Below are positions 9,601 to 17,075 of a stretch of 52,697 nt of DNA, piece by piece. Within the stretch, counting starts at the first letter, position 1, and every line of letters starts with the position of its first letter. Below the pieces are notes generated by a model. The model saw only the letters and a program-made list of their open reading frames with translations, had not been told where the DNA came from and made no database searches. Origin of the DNA: Clostridia bacterium (lineage in GTDB: Bacteria; Bacillota; Clostridia; Christensenellales; Borkfalkiaceae). Position numbers and translations under genes: made by a program. The stretch lies in the NCBI GenBank assembly GCA_017471945.1, contig JAFURH010000043.1, positions 1 through 52,697 of the forward strand, read 5' to 3'.

Positions 9601-9691
9601 AAAAGCTGGAAAATACGAAGTGTTCTATTACGCCGTGGATCAATACAATAATTTTACCGTAACTTCTTACGTATTGGAGGTATTTGAATGA
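6644..9691 (+). CDS. Large secreted protein with Ig-like and lectin-like modules
   Basis: A 1015-residue exported protein. Residues 1-33 form a signal peptide ending near VSAGQAE; there is no lipobox, LPXTG motif or C-terminal membrane helix. The remainder is beta-rich. Ig-like segments ending in a GEYTV/GVYTI-x-Y-x-A-x-D pattern recur, for example near residues 105, 540, 905 and 1000. Two longer segments (about 130-390 and 640-850) look like concanavalin/LamG-type sandwiches with a 'LxLTDxYDxxNxLTIR' and 'GFTTGEVYLTL' pattern. Its last four bases overlap the start of the DUF4838 lipoprotein gene, implying coupled translation. Probable glycan-binding or scaffold role; the paralogue is at 43882. 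Function is inferred. Confidence 0.75.
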   Translation: MKIKKSKKYVFAGISACLIAVACWGVSVSAGQAETVDGECTLEENVKTVYARNDYLTIPQGTITVDGSAKKAEHTLVYPSGAAFTGDIAFLRETGEYKIVYNATDGMKNYVDEYSFSVENKMSSLFSYEKNVTVENGVGLPSYVNAETFEGANTEGVNFIVNSAENTSIRYNHVIDLAELGFSKYDAQDQSTAFIEFMFTPFDNGKKETSYLELILTDVYDESNYLTIRMTAGDLNYAYPASMYTKTFIKDGEEGYGWHLGQYTGQPGTPLRASAYGQPIGYETLRAGSFYFDCTELELWGGPVNNQTWLVMDQFDNPEIVGPDCVWNGFTTGEVYLTLNFPDISDDRMSFTVFSIGGKTISDAYGTYGATEILLDTDGYDLQEDYIVAGENMYFDVFNAFALAENYGLIDGLKTNVYFGADKSEKLPIENGRFAVEKTGVYVLEYLLDGETGKTVREIVLKAKSEYDERDKLGYVFPEGLPNQAQQGEKVFLPIGTVTGGIGNDSGVNVKVQFDNEEIEVLTDGKYPAFLAEKAGEYTVLFEAYDAIGGKCPKEWTVNVLSTAKPYITDPVLPAYFLIGEEYFFPAAEVFCCDETELTVSIGGEDYTNRAYTVTGNFEVVYKAKVKGADTYSEKSIPCTASVAQKGVSYLTHFFSTNNVSAENTAKGINFTATQDGSFSFVKKIDVALLNVLLRANEGYSSYEGLSITLTDSVNANERITLSFKNYSINGKTATALYLNGEYAKIVDGLLDGTTETDLFVEYDPERLAFVDENGKVLTKISYCENGGKFEGFTSGYAYVDFAFEGVYGETTLTLYRLASQTLTTLVQEDTASPTIIYDSQMPIGTYLAVGETFTLSSARAYDLFGSIESFSVKVVFSDGETVYSGNGSEYYTFNLTKEGVYTISYVAQDTNGKKDTREFFVYSIEGQPPVVTLTNVKNTAKVGKTYKFATASVEDDSKTALTVFFLDEKENRILVDLEKNTYIFKKAGKYEVFYYAVDQYNNFTVTSYVLEVFE

Positions 9692-11619
9692 TGAAGAAAA
9701 TTTTCAGGAATATAAATTTTCTGCTCGGTGCAAGCTTGTTGTTCGGCGCGGTAAGTTGTTCGGGTGCAAAAAATGAAAACACGCAGACGAGCCAACCTCC
9801 AAAAGCTACCGAAAATTTTTTCGAGGCGGCAAAGGATGCGGCGACTGGAGGCGAGCTCAAACTTGCAAGCGACGGAAAAACTAATTATAAGATCGTCGTT
9901 AATAAGGGATACAGCGCGGCGGAGGAATACGCGGCGGAATATCTTCGCGATACTTTAAAGGACGCGACCGACGCGAATTTCGAAATCGTATTCGACGATA
10001 CGTTGGGGACGGTAGACGAAAAGGCGTATCTCATTTCGGTCGGCGAAACCTCGCTTTCTCCAAACGGCCCTGCGGTTACGGCGGAAACGCTCGGTCGAGA
10101 GGGATTTGTCGTATCGCTTGAAGGCAACACCGTCTATATACAAGGTGGCGACGATATCGGCACGGTATACGGTGCACAGGAATTTTTAAGTTATACGCTC
10201 GATTGGGAAGCGTATGCGTATAATTGCATTTATTATAATCGGGTAGACAATGTGCTTATGCCGAATATCGGCACTCAAACGGTAATTCCCGATATCAAGT
10301 CGGCGGTAACGCTTTCGTTTAGAGCTTCTCTCGAAGAGTTGGCTATTATGCGCACCCGCTCGAACGCGAGAATGTTTGGCGATTTGAGCACGTCGTTGTT
10401 CAATAGCACACTCTGTTACCATTCCATTGCGGGCATTGCGCCCGAAAGCGAATATCCTCAATGGTACTCGAACGGTCAGCTTTGCCAGACCAACGAGGAT
10501 GCAAAAGTCTTTATCGCTGAAAGGGTAGCTGAGATCATAATGAACGCGCCTTTGACGGAAATCTATTTCGAACTCGGGAATGCGGACGCGCAAAAGCTCT
10601 GCAATAACCCTACGTGTTCCTGCTCGAAGACTGCTTTGGAAAACGGTGGGTACGGCGGATTATACGTGCTGTGGCTCAACGACGTTGCGGATAAAGTGCA
10701 AGCGCATCTTGAAGCGGCGGGCAAAGGCGACAGAGAATATTATCTGATCGGACTTATGTATCAAACTTACGACTCCGCGCCCGTGGTTTATAACGAAGCG
10801 ACGGGAAAATACGAGCCGTTGAACGAAAACGTCGTTTGTCGTCCCAACGTAGGGGTTCGGTATTGCCCGATCAACGCGTGCTACGCTCATTCCTTGCTCG
10901 ATCCGGATTGCGAACAAAATACGAGCGCGCAGATCGAAAAGAATTTGTATGGTTGGAGAGCTTTGACAGACACCTATTTAATGTGGACGTACGATTGCGA
11001 ATTTTATAATTATTTCGCCTTCTTCGATAACGTAGCAAGCTTAAACCAAAACATAAAAATTATATCGGATCTTGGCGTTGAATCGTGGTTTTCGCAGATC
11101 GGTGGCAATCTCAATAGACCGTTCGGTTCTCTGAGAAGCTATCTGAGTATGAAAATGCGTTGGGATTCTTCCCTCGACGGCGGCTTGTTGTTTGACGAGT
11201 TCTTTGAAAATTACTATAAAGAAGCGGCGCCGTATATGTTGGAATATTACAACGCGTTGAAGGCAAATATCGCCGTGATCAATCAAGAGCTCGGCAATAA
11301 CGGTTGCCTCGTATACGGTTTATCAACGGGGAATTATATGGCAAAGGCGTATTGGCCCATCACTCTTTTGAAAAATTACGAAAAAATTATCGATAAAGCG
11401 TACGCGGCGATTGAAAACGCCGACTATTCCGAGGAGGAAGAAGAAGCGATCAAACTTCGTATTCGCGCCGACGAAATGCTGATCGATACGTTTTACATAT
11501 ACGGTCATCAGAATTATTTTACCGCAGAAGAGTACGAAGAGATCAAAGCCGCGTACATAGCAGATAACGCCAAGCTCCGCAACCCGCAGTACAGCGAAGG
11601 CGTCGATTTGATCAAGTAA
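9688..11619 (+). CDS. DUF4838-type lipoprotein (GH67/GH20-like hydrolase fold)
   Basis: A 643-residue exported lipoprotein: signal peptide with lipobox AVSC (Cys24). Residues ~60-150 resemble the GH67 N-terminal domain (YKIVVNKGYSAAEEYAAEYL, ISVGET, GREGFVV, IQGGDDIGTVYGAQEFL). The following region matches the DUF4838 type, including the cysteine cluster CNNPTCSC near residue 307. DUF4838 proteins commonly sit in glycan loci and are considered probable glycoside hydrolases, but the reaction is not established. It overlaps the preceding Ig-like gene by 4 bases (ATGA). A GGAGG site supports ATG 9688; an ATG one codon later is equally usable. Paralogue at 47391. Confidence 0.82.
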   Translation: MMKKIFRNINFLLGASLLFGAVSCSGAKNENTQTSQPPKATENFFEAAKDAATGGELKLASDGKTNYKIVVNKGYSAAEEYAAEYLRDTLKDATDANFEIVFDDTLGTVDEKAYLISVGETSLSPNGPAVTAETLGREGFVVSLEGNTVYIQGGDDIGTVYGAQEFLSYTLDWEAYAYNCIYYNRVDNVLMPNIGTQTVIPDIKSAVTLSFRASLEELAIMRTRSNARMFGDLSTSLFNSTLCYHSIAGIAPESEYPQWYSNGQLCQTNEDAKVFIAERVAEIIMNAPLTEIYFELGNADAQKLCNNPTCSCSKTALENGGYGGLYVLWLNDVADKVQAHLEAAGKGDREYYLIGLMYQTYDSAPVVYNEATGKYEPLNENVVCRPNVGVRYCPINACYAHSLLDPDCEQNTSAQIEKNLYGWRALTDTYLMWTYDCEFYNYFAFFDNVASLNQNIKIISDLGVESWFSQIGGNLNRPFGSLRSYLSMKMRWDSSLDGGLLFDEFFENYYKEAAPYMLEYYNALKANIAVINQELGNNGCLVYGLSTGNYMAKAYWPITLLKNYEKIIDKAYAAIENADYSEEEEEAIKLRIRADEMLIDTFYIYGHQNYFTAEEYEEIKAAYIADNAKLRNPQYSEGVDLIK

Positions 11620-11632
11620 CGGAGGGAGTACG

Positions 11633-14296
11633 ATGAAAAAGAAAGTATTGGGAATTCTTTTATCTATTTGTATGGTCGCTTGCGTGGGCGGCGCGCTCGG
11701 CGCTTGCGGCGTAGAAAACGCAGAACAAAAGCCGAGCGTCGAAACCGTTGCCGTCGTAACGCCGACGTTGACGATCAAAGAGGGCGAGCATTACAGGCTC
11801 AAAACGGACGACGGGGTTGCGTATTATACCTATCGTTCCGAAAATACGTCCGTCTGCACGGTTACGCCGTCGGGGATAGTCTACGGGATCGGCGCGGGTA
11901 CGGCAACGATCGTCGTGGAAACCTATGCGGGACAAACGACCTGTACGGTCAACGTTCTTGCCGTCGAAGAAAAAGTATACAGCGAAAATAATTATTATAT
12001 ATCGTTGACCGAAAATCCTTCCGTGAAAACGGGCGATAAAGTGAGCGTGGTCGCAAGCGTATACAACAACGGTATGCTTACGGGCGAGGCAGTGGCTTGG
12101 AACGTGGAGGAAACACAAGTCGTTTCCGTCGAAGAAGAGGGGAATATCCTCGTTCTTACGGGGAAAACGGCGGGAACGGTTTCCGTTACGGCAAGTATCG
12201 GTAACGTAAGAGTTTCCACGAAAGTCAAGGTATACGGGGCGGAGGACGTTCTGCCTTCTCCCACGGTAAGCTTCGGGGAAGGGAAGATCACTTGGAGCTC
12301 GGTGGAAAATGCGGCGGGCTACGAGATCAGCACGGACGGCGGAAAAACGTGGACGAAGGTAGCTTCGGACGTTTTAGAAATGCAGTTGAATGTGAACAAC
12401 CCCGCGAACGTTTGCGTGGTCGCGCTTGCGGCGGCGGATTCGCGATACGTGAACAGTGCGGCGTTCGAACACGCAGCGTATACGCTTTCTCAAACGCAGC
12501 TCAACGAGCATCTTGTCTCTTACGGTACGGTCGTTGAAACGGAGGATACGCTTTCCGTTTCGTTGACGGGCGAAGAAGAGGACTTCGGCAGAAAATTCCT
12601 CTCTGTGTACGGCGAACAAAACAGCCTTTTTGATAACGGCGGAGAGCTTTCCGTATTTGCGGAAACCGTGATCAACTTCGAGATAAAGAGCGAAACTGCG
12701 GGAGAGATCGTTTTCGTTTCCGAAGCGGAAAACGGCGAGGTCGCGCTGTCGAGGTTTGCCGTGGGCGGCGATTGGACGGCGGTAGGCTATAAAATGGACG
12801 CGTACGCGCATAAGTGCTACGTTTTGTCCTCCGCTCCGACCGTTTCGATCAAAAACGCAAGGCTTGAAAACCGTTCGTCGAAATTTACGCTTTCTTCGAC
12901 CTATCTCGCGGTAAAAGAGATATTCGAGAGCGGTAACAGTTTTGAAAAAATTGAAGAAATCACGGCAAATTACGCGTATCTGAGCAAGGCGGAACGCGGA
13001 AAACTCGGCGAACGCTACGCCGAAGAACTGCAAGCGATCAAGACGTATTATAAGATCGAGGACGCAGAGACGGATGTTTGGTGTATCAATCATTATTTGA
13101 AACTTTCCGAGCTTACCAGCTCGCGCGGAGAAGACAATTTAGACGTCGCTTTCGGGGAAGAATACGTAGACGGCACGGGAATGGGAATCATCGTTTATCC
13201 GCACGCGGGAGATATCAGCCTTAATTATCACGGTATGCTTCCCGAAGAAGAGCCTGCATACGATTATTATATTTGGCGTATCTGGTCGAGTATGGACAGA
13301 ACGGGTATGGATATCGGCGCGACGAAATACGATCTCACGGCAGGTTGGAACGATATTTATCTCACTTGGTCGATAGTCTCGCACGCCGAAGAAAAATTTC
13401 ATAGAATTTATATTTATCCTTCCACGGACGCAAAAGTCATTCTCGGTATCGGTTCTCTGACGGGCTATAACTACGCGAGCGGCTATTTCCTCGGACAGGA
13501 AATGACGACGGATAAATTCGAAAACTCTTCGGCGCACGTGTGCTACGCAGAGGGCGGTATCGGCGTGTACGCCGACGGTAGCGCAGCGGGCGCGGGCGGC
13601 GTGAACTTTTCGGCGTATTTGCCGACGGAAGACCCCGGATACGATTATTACGAAGTGAAAGTATATTCGGAAAACGCGCTCACGGCGGAACAATTCCATT
13701 TCAGCGGCAAATGGATGGCGTTGGAAAAGGGCTGGAATACGATCACGCTTACGTGGGCGGAGCTCAACAATACCAAGACGCTTTACCTGATGAACGGTTG
13801 CTTGTCCAGCAACCCGAAAACCCTTCATTTCATACTGGGCGACGTCAAAGGCTATACTCTTACGCCCGACGTGACCTTCTTAGGCACGGCGATCGATACT
13901 TCGAAGATCGCGTCACACGAAAGAACCTCGGCAAATCTCGTTGTAACGACGGATTCTGCATATCTCGATACGAACAGTACCGTGGGTATCGGCGTATACG
14001 CGAAAAGCGGAACGGAGGGCGGTTTGAATTATACGAATCTTATACCCGCCGAACAGCCTGATTACGATTATTATATCTGGCGCGTTTGGTCGAGAAACGC
14101 GATCACGGGCGTGAATTTCGGCAACACGACGGTAAACTTCGCGGCGGGTTGGAACGAAATTCGCCTGACTTGGGAGCAACTTACGAATACGGATACGAAA
14201 TTCCAGCGCATTTATATGACGGGACTTTCCTCCTCGCAGATCAACGTTGCGCTCGGCTCGCTTACGGGGCATTATAACGGTGAAAACGCCGAATAA
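11633..14296 (+). CDS. Surface lipoprotein with Big_2-like domains and three ~125-aa repeat modules
   Basis: An 887-residue exported lipoprotein with lipobox LGAC (Cys25). Two bacterial Ig-like group 2 domains follow (residues ~45-110 with SxCTVTPSGIVYGIGAGTATI, and ~120-200), then a fibronectin-III-like stretch (~205-265: ITWSSVENAAGYEIS), a ~150-residue linker region, and three copies of a module of about 125 residues carrying YDYYxWRxWS, AGWNxIxLTW and xxxxxLGSLTG. Copies two and three are nearly identical in DNA to modules in the next large gene. Anchored outside the cell and probably carbohydrate binding. Ribosome site GGAGGGAG lies 6 bases before the start. Confidence 0.75.
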   Translation: MKKKVLGILLSICMVACVGGALGACGVENAEQKPSVETVAVVTPTLTIKEGEHYRLKTDDGVAYYTYRSENTSVCTVTPSGIVYGIGAGTATIVVETYAGQTTCTVNVLAVEEKVYSENNYYISLTENPSVKTGDKVSVVASVYNNGMLTGEAVAWNVEETQVVSVEEEGNILVLTGKTAGTVSVTASIGNVRVSTKVKVYGAEDVLPSPTVSFGEGKITWSSVENAAGYEISTDGGKTWTKVASDVLEMQLNVNNPANVCVVALAAADSRYVNSAAFEHAAYTLSQTQLNEHLVSYGTVVETEDTLSVSLTGEEEDFGRKFLSVYGEQNSLFDNGGELSVFAETVINFEIKSETAGEIVFVSEAENGEVALSRFAVGGDWTAVGYKMDAYAHKCYVLSSAPTVSIKNARLENRSSKFTLSSTYLAVKEIFESGNSFEKIEEITANYAYLSKAERGKLGERYAEELQAIKTYYKIEDAETDVWCINHYLKLSELTSSRGEDNLDVAFGEEYVDGTGMGIIVYPHAGDISLNYHGMLPEEEPAYDYYIWRIWSSMDRTGMDIGATKYDLTAGWNDIYLTWSIVSHAEEKFHRIYIYPSTDAKVILGIGSLTGYNYASGYFLGQEMTTDKFENSSAHVCYAEGGIGVYADGSAAGAGGVNFSAYLPTEDPGYDYYEVKVYSENALTAEQFHFSGKWMALEKGWNTITLTWAELNNTKTLYLMNGCLSSNPKTLHFILGDVKGYTLTPDVTFLGTAIDTSKIASHERTSANLVVTTDSAYLDTNSTVGIGVYAKSGTEGGLNYTNLIPAEQPDYDYYIWRVWSRNAITGVNFGNTTVNFAAGWNEIRLTWEQLTNTDTKFQRIYMTGLSSSQINVALGSLTGHYNGENAE
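13487..13855 (+). repeat. Surface-protein repeat module, type B copy 1
   Basis: Encodes the module beginning FLGQEMTTDKF and ending in ILGDVKG. Long DNA blocks (for example TTCCTCGGACAGGAAATGAC) recur at 16607-16980 in the neighbouring gene, offset 3120 bases. Evidence is direct reading of the sequence. Confidence 0.8.
13862..14275 (+). repeat. Surface-protein repeat module, type A copy (near-identical to 16178)
   Basis: Encodes the module TPDVTFLGTAIDTSKI to LGSLTGH. It is nearly identical in DNA to 16178-16591, including the stretches coding for VGIGVYAKSGTEGGLNYTN and WRVWSRNAITGVNFGNTTV. The offset is 2316 bases. The similarity at DNA level points to recent duplication or gene conversion. 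Confidence 0.85.
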
Positions 14297-14338
14297 GCTC
14301 GGCAAAAAATAAAAATCTATATATTGGAGGAAAACAAT

Positions 14339-14473
14339 ATGAAAGAAAATGCTTCAAAGAACTACGTCCGTCCGTTGATCGAACTGCGTTTGATCGCGGA
14401 GCAGGACATCGTAACCGTATCCTACGATTCGACGACGAAAGAGTGGGTGCACGAGGACCAGAGCTGGGGCTAA
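14339..14473 (+). CDS. Small 44-residue peptide (pairs with downstream secreted protein)
   Basis: A short gene with a strong ribosome site (TTGGAGGAAAACAAT-ATG). The peptide has 44 residues, no signal peptide and no membrane helix. It reads as a basic head, a core Y..RPLIELRLIAEQDIVTVS and an acidic, tryptophan-rich tail ending QSWG. It aligns with the 43-residue peptide at 35562 (shared Y, P, L, IEL, D-I/V-V-x-T-x-S, acidic tail and terminal W). In both places it sits just before a secreted protein whose N-terminal domain is shared. The next gene starts 12 bases after the stop. Function unknown; a chaperone, leader or regulatory peptide for its partner is possible. Confidence 0.7.
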   Translation: MKENASKNYVRPLIELRLIAEQDIVTVSYDSTTKEWVHEDQSWG

Positions 14474-14485
14474 GGAGGAAGGGAA

Positions 14486-17005
14486 ATGAAGAAAAACTTG
14501 AAAAAGAATTTATTAGCGGCTTCTTTTGCTCTTGCCATCGTTTGCGCGGGCGTAGGCGTTTCGTCCGTTTCTTCGGTTTCGGCGAGTGCGCAGGAGGAAA
14601 TCCCCGTAGTGACGGCTTCGACCTTTGAAATGAACGTCGGCGCGTCCATTCACACCGTCGCTCCCGCAAGAATGAGATTCACCGCGAATTTCGGCAGCGA
14701 AACCTACGACGAATGCTTCGACGAATCGGGCAACGCGGAATCGGGCAAGGAGCTCGGAATGCTGATGGTTCCCGCTTCCTATTTTGCTGACTACGAAGCC
14801 TACGTAGAAGAAAATCCCGACTATGAAGTAGACGGGAAGGAAATGTACTACGAATATTTCCGCGACGTAAAAGGCAAAATGATCGATCAGAAATACGTCG
14901 CCTCGGAGGTCGTGGAAAACGCGACGGATAACTATTCCATTCGCTTGTCGCTCAAATCCATTCTCTATGAAAACAGCAATCTCGAGTATATTTCTCTTGC
15001 GTATGTGGCGACGACGGTGGACGATGCGACTACGTATAGATACGCAAGCTTTAACGAAGCGGAGAACGCCCGCTCGGCGGCGTACGTAGCGGCGGTGGAA
15101 ATGAATGGGGATAACGACGACGCGTTTATCGCGCAATACGTGCAAAAATCCGCCTTGAACACCGCGGGGGCGACCTACGATTCTGCAACGGATCAGTATA
15201 CGCTCGGACAAACGACGGCTTCGCTTTCGGAGATCGTTGCTACCGACGGATATAACGTGGTCAATAAACTCTACGGCAAAGAATATATTTTGTATTCGCT
15301 CAACTTGGAATCCGATGTGGACCTTCTCGGCGTGAAACTCGATGCGGAAACGCTGGCAATGATCAACGAGTCGAATGTGCAAGAGAATAAATACGTTTTC
15401 GCGTTCCCGACGACGTACGAGGGGCACGTGGAAAACAGCGGCTTGACGGCGCCCGTTGGACTCCGTTCTTCCAATGATACCGATCAACGCGGCTGGACCT
15501 ATAACGGACTTTTCGACGATATTGATCTGACCGCATACGCTTATTTCGAATGGAATATCTATTCGAGAGAAGCCGCTACGGACGTTTTGATCGGCGGAGC
15601 AACAAAAGACCTTGCGGCGGGTTGGAATACCGTTCGTTTGACGGCGGCTGAGTTGTGTCCTGACAATACGGCTGCGCGCAGAATTTATTATTCTGCAGAT
15701 CTCAGAACGGATACTTACATAGGCGTAGATCTTTTGATCGGCGATTTGAAAGGCGTCGTGCTTACGCCCGATATCACTTTCCTTGGTACGCCGATCACGG
15801 TAGCTTCTCTGCAAGCAAATAGCCCGAATCTGGCTTTAACTGCGACGAACGATGCTACTTACCTCGACGAAGGGAGCGAAGTGGGTATCGGTTTGATGTA
15901 TGCAAGTGGAAAGAGTGATGGGAATCTGTATTACACCGATCTTGTTCCGGCTGATGAACCTGATTACGATTATTATATTTGGCGTATCTGGTCGAGAAAT
16001 GACGCCACCGCCAATAATCTCGGTGAATATAATAATTATCAGTTGGTTAGCGGGTGGAACGACGTTAAGTTTACTTGGAATCAATTAAACGTTACTTATA
16101 AACGTATGTATTTTGCAGGCGTTCTTTCCTCCTCGCAGATCAACGTTGCGCTCGGTTCTTTGACGGGATATAATTATACGCCCGACGTGACCTTCTTAGG
16201 CACGGCGATCGATACTTCGAAGATCACTTCGCACGAGAAAACGTCGGCCGTACTCAAAGCAACGGTGGAAACAACCTATCTTGACGAAGGAAGCGAAGTG
16301 GGTATCGGCGTATACGCGAAGAGCGGAACGGAGGGCGGTTTGAATTATACGAATCTTCTACCCGCCGAACAGCCTGCGTACGATTATTATATCTGGCGCG
16401 TTTGGTCGAGAAACGCGATCACGGGCGTGAATTTCGGCAACACGACGGTGAACTTCGCGGCGGGTTGGAACGATATTCAATTGACTTGGAGTCAGCTTAC
16501 GAATACGAATACGGCTTTCCAGCGTATTTATATGACGGGGCTGTCCACGTCGCAGATCAACGTTGCGCTCGGCTCGCTTACAGGGCATAATTATGAACGC
16601 GCGACTTTCCTCGGACAGGAAATGACGACGGATAAATTCGCAGTCGATGGAACGTCGGCATACGTTTGCTACGCAGACGGCGGTATCGGCGTCTATGGCT
16701 ACTCCAACTCGGCAGGTTCGGGCGGCGTTAGCTATGCGGCGCTTATTCCGACGGAAAACCCCGGATACGATTATTACAAGATCGAGGTATGGAGCGCCAA
16801 TGCGATAGCGTCGGACAAATTCCATTTCAGTGGGAATTGGATGGCCTTGGAGGCAGGTTGGAATACGATCTATCTTACGTGGGGGCAGCTTAATAATACG
16901 AAATCTTTCTACGTGACGGGCGGTTTATCGACTTCGGCTTCGACGATTAACTTCGTTTTGGGGAACGTTACGGGGCAAAACGGTGAAATACCGACGGCAG
17001 AATAA
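14486..17005 (+). CDS. Large secreted repeat protein with GASI/LRF N-terminal domain
   Basis: An 839-residue exported protein. The signal peptide ends near SVSASAQEE (about residue 37). Residues ~45-280 form a domain shared with the protein at 35708 (FEMNVGASIHTVAP..MRF, then LGMLMVPASYFADYE, then ISLAYVATT..TTYRYA). Four copies of the ~120-residue module (YDYYxWRxWSRN, AGWNxxxLTWxQL, INVALGSLTG) follow to the C-terminus, the first being divergent. No LPXTG, lipobox or C-terminal helix, so attachment to the cell is unexplained. A GGAGGAAGG site sets the start. Probably cell-surface or secreted carbohydrate-binding; inferred from context. Confidence 0.75.
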   Translation: MKKNLKKNLLAASFALAIVCAGVGVSSVSSVSASAQEEIPVVTASTFEMNVGASIHTVAPARMRFTANFGSETYDECFDESGNAESGKELGMLMVPASYFADYEAYVEENPDYEVDGKEMYYEYFRDVKGKMIDQKYVASEVVENATDNYSIRLSLKSILYENSNLEYISLAYVATTVDDATTYRYASFNEAENARSAAYVAAVEMNGDNDDAFIAQYVQKSALNTAGATYDSATDQYTLGQTTASLSEIVATDGYNVVNKLYGKEYILYSLNLESDVDLLGVKLDAETLAMINESNVQENKYVFAFPTTYEGHVENSGLTAPVGLRSSNDTDQRGWTYNGLFDDIDLTAYAYFEWNIYSREAATDVLIGGATKDLAAGWNTVRLTAAELCPDNTAARRIYYSADLRTDTYIGVDLLIGDLKGVVLTPDITFLGTPITVASLQANSPNLALTATNDATYLDEGSEVGIGLMYASGKSDGNLYYTDLVPADEPDYDYYIWRIWSRNDATANNLGEYNNYQLVSGWNDVKFTWNQLNVTYKRMYFAGVLSSSQINVALGSLTGYNYTPDVTFLGTAIDTSKITSHEKTSAVLKATVETTYLDEGSEVGIGVYAKSGTEGGLNYTNLLPAEQPAYDYYIWRVWSRNAITGVNFGNTTVNFAAGWNDIQLTWSQLTNTNTAFQRIYMTGLSTSQINVALGSLTGHNYERATFLGQEMTTDKFAVDGTSAYVCYADGGIGVYGYSNSAGSGGVSYAALIPTENPGYDYYKIEVWSANAIASDKFHFSGNWMALEAGWNTIYLTWGQLNNTKSFYVTGGLSTSASTINFVLGNVTGQNGEIPTAE
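16178..16591 (+). repeat. Surface-protein repeat module, type A copy 2
   Basis: Counterpart of 13862-14275. It encodes TPDVTFLGTAIDTSKI to LGSLTGH with only scattered base differences, for example LTW-SQL in place of LTW-EQL and STSQ in place of SSSQ. Read directly from the sequence. Confidence 0.85.
16607..16980 (+). repeat. Surface-protein repeat module, type B copy 2
   Basis: Counterpart of 13487-13855, from FLGQEMTTDKF to FVLGNVTG. It differs more than the type A pair but keeps long identical DNA blocks at the start and around the GWNTI-LTW core. Confidence 0.75.
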
Positions 17006-17018
17006 GGAAAAACAAAAA

Positions 17019-17046
17019 GGTAAAGGGCAAGAAATTGCCCTTTACC
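17019..17046 (+). terminator. Perfect 12-bp hairpin with GAAA loop (partial terminator/attenuator)
   Basis: GGTAAAGGGCAA pairs perfectly with TTGCCCTTTACC around a GAAA tetraloop, 14 bases after the stop of the surface-protein gene and 30 bases before the GH37-like gene. The following bases (GAAAATTTTATC) contain only a weak T run. It may be a leaky terminator or an RNA-stabilising 3' end that separates expression of surface proteins from that of the downstream enzymes. Confidence 0.65.
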
Positions 17047-17075
17047 GAAAATTTTATCGATTTGGAGTATAAGAA

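Noticed and set aside
14339..14473. Small peptides as RiPP precursors
   Set aside because: No radical-SAM enzyme, cyclodehydratase, lanthionine synthetase, RRE protein or dedicated peptidase/exporter is in the window, and the peptides lack a clear leader/core cleavage site.
13079..16980. Repeats as a CRISPR array
   Set aside because: The repeats are long, in frame and code for protein modules; there are no short, regularly spaced repeats anywhere that I could see and no cas genes.
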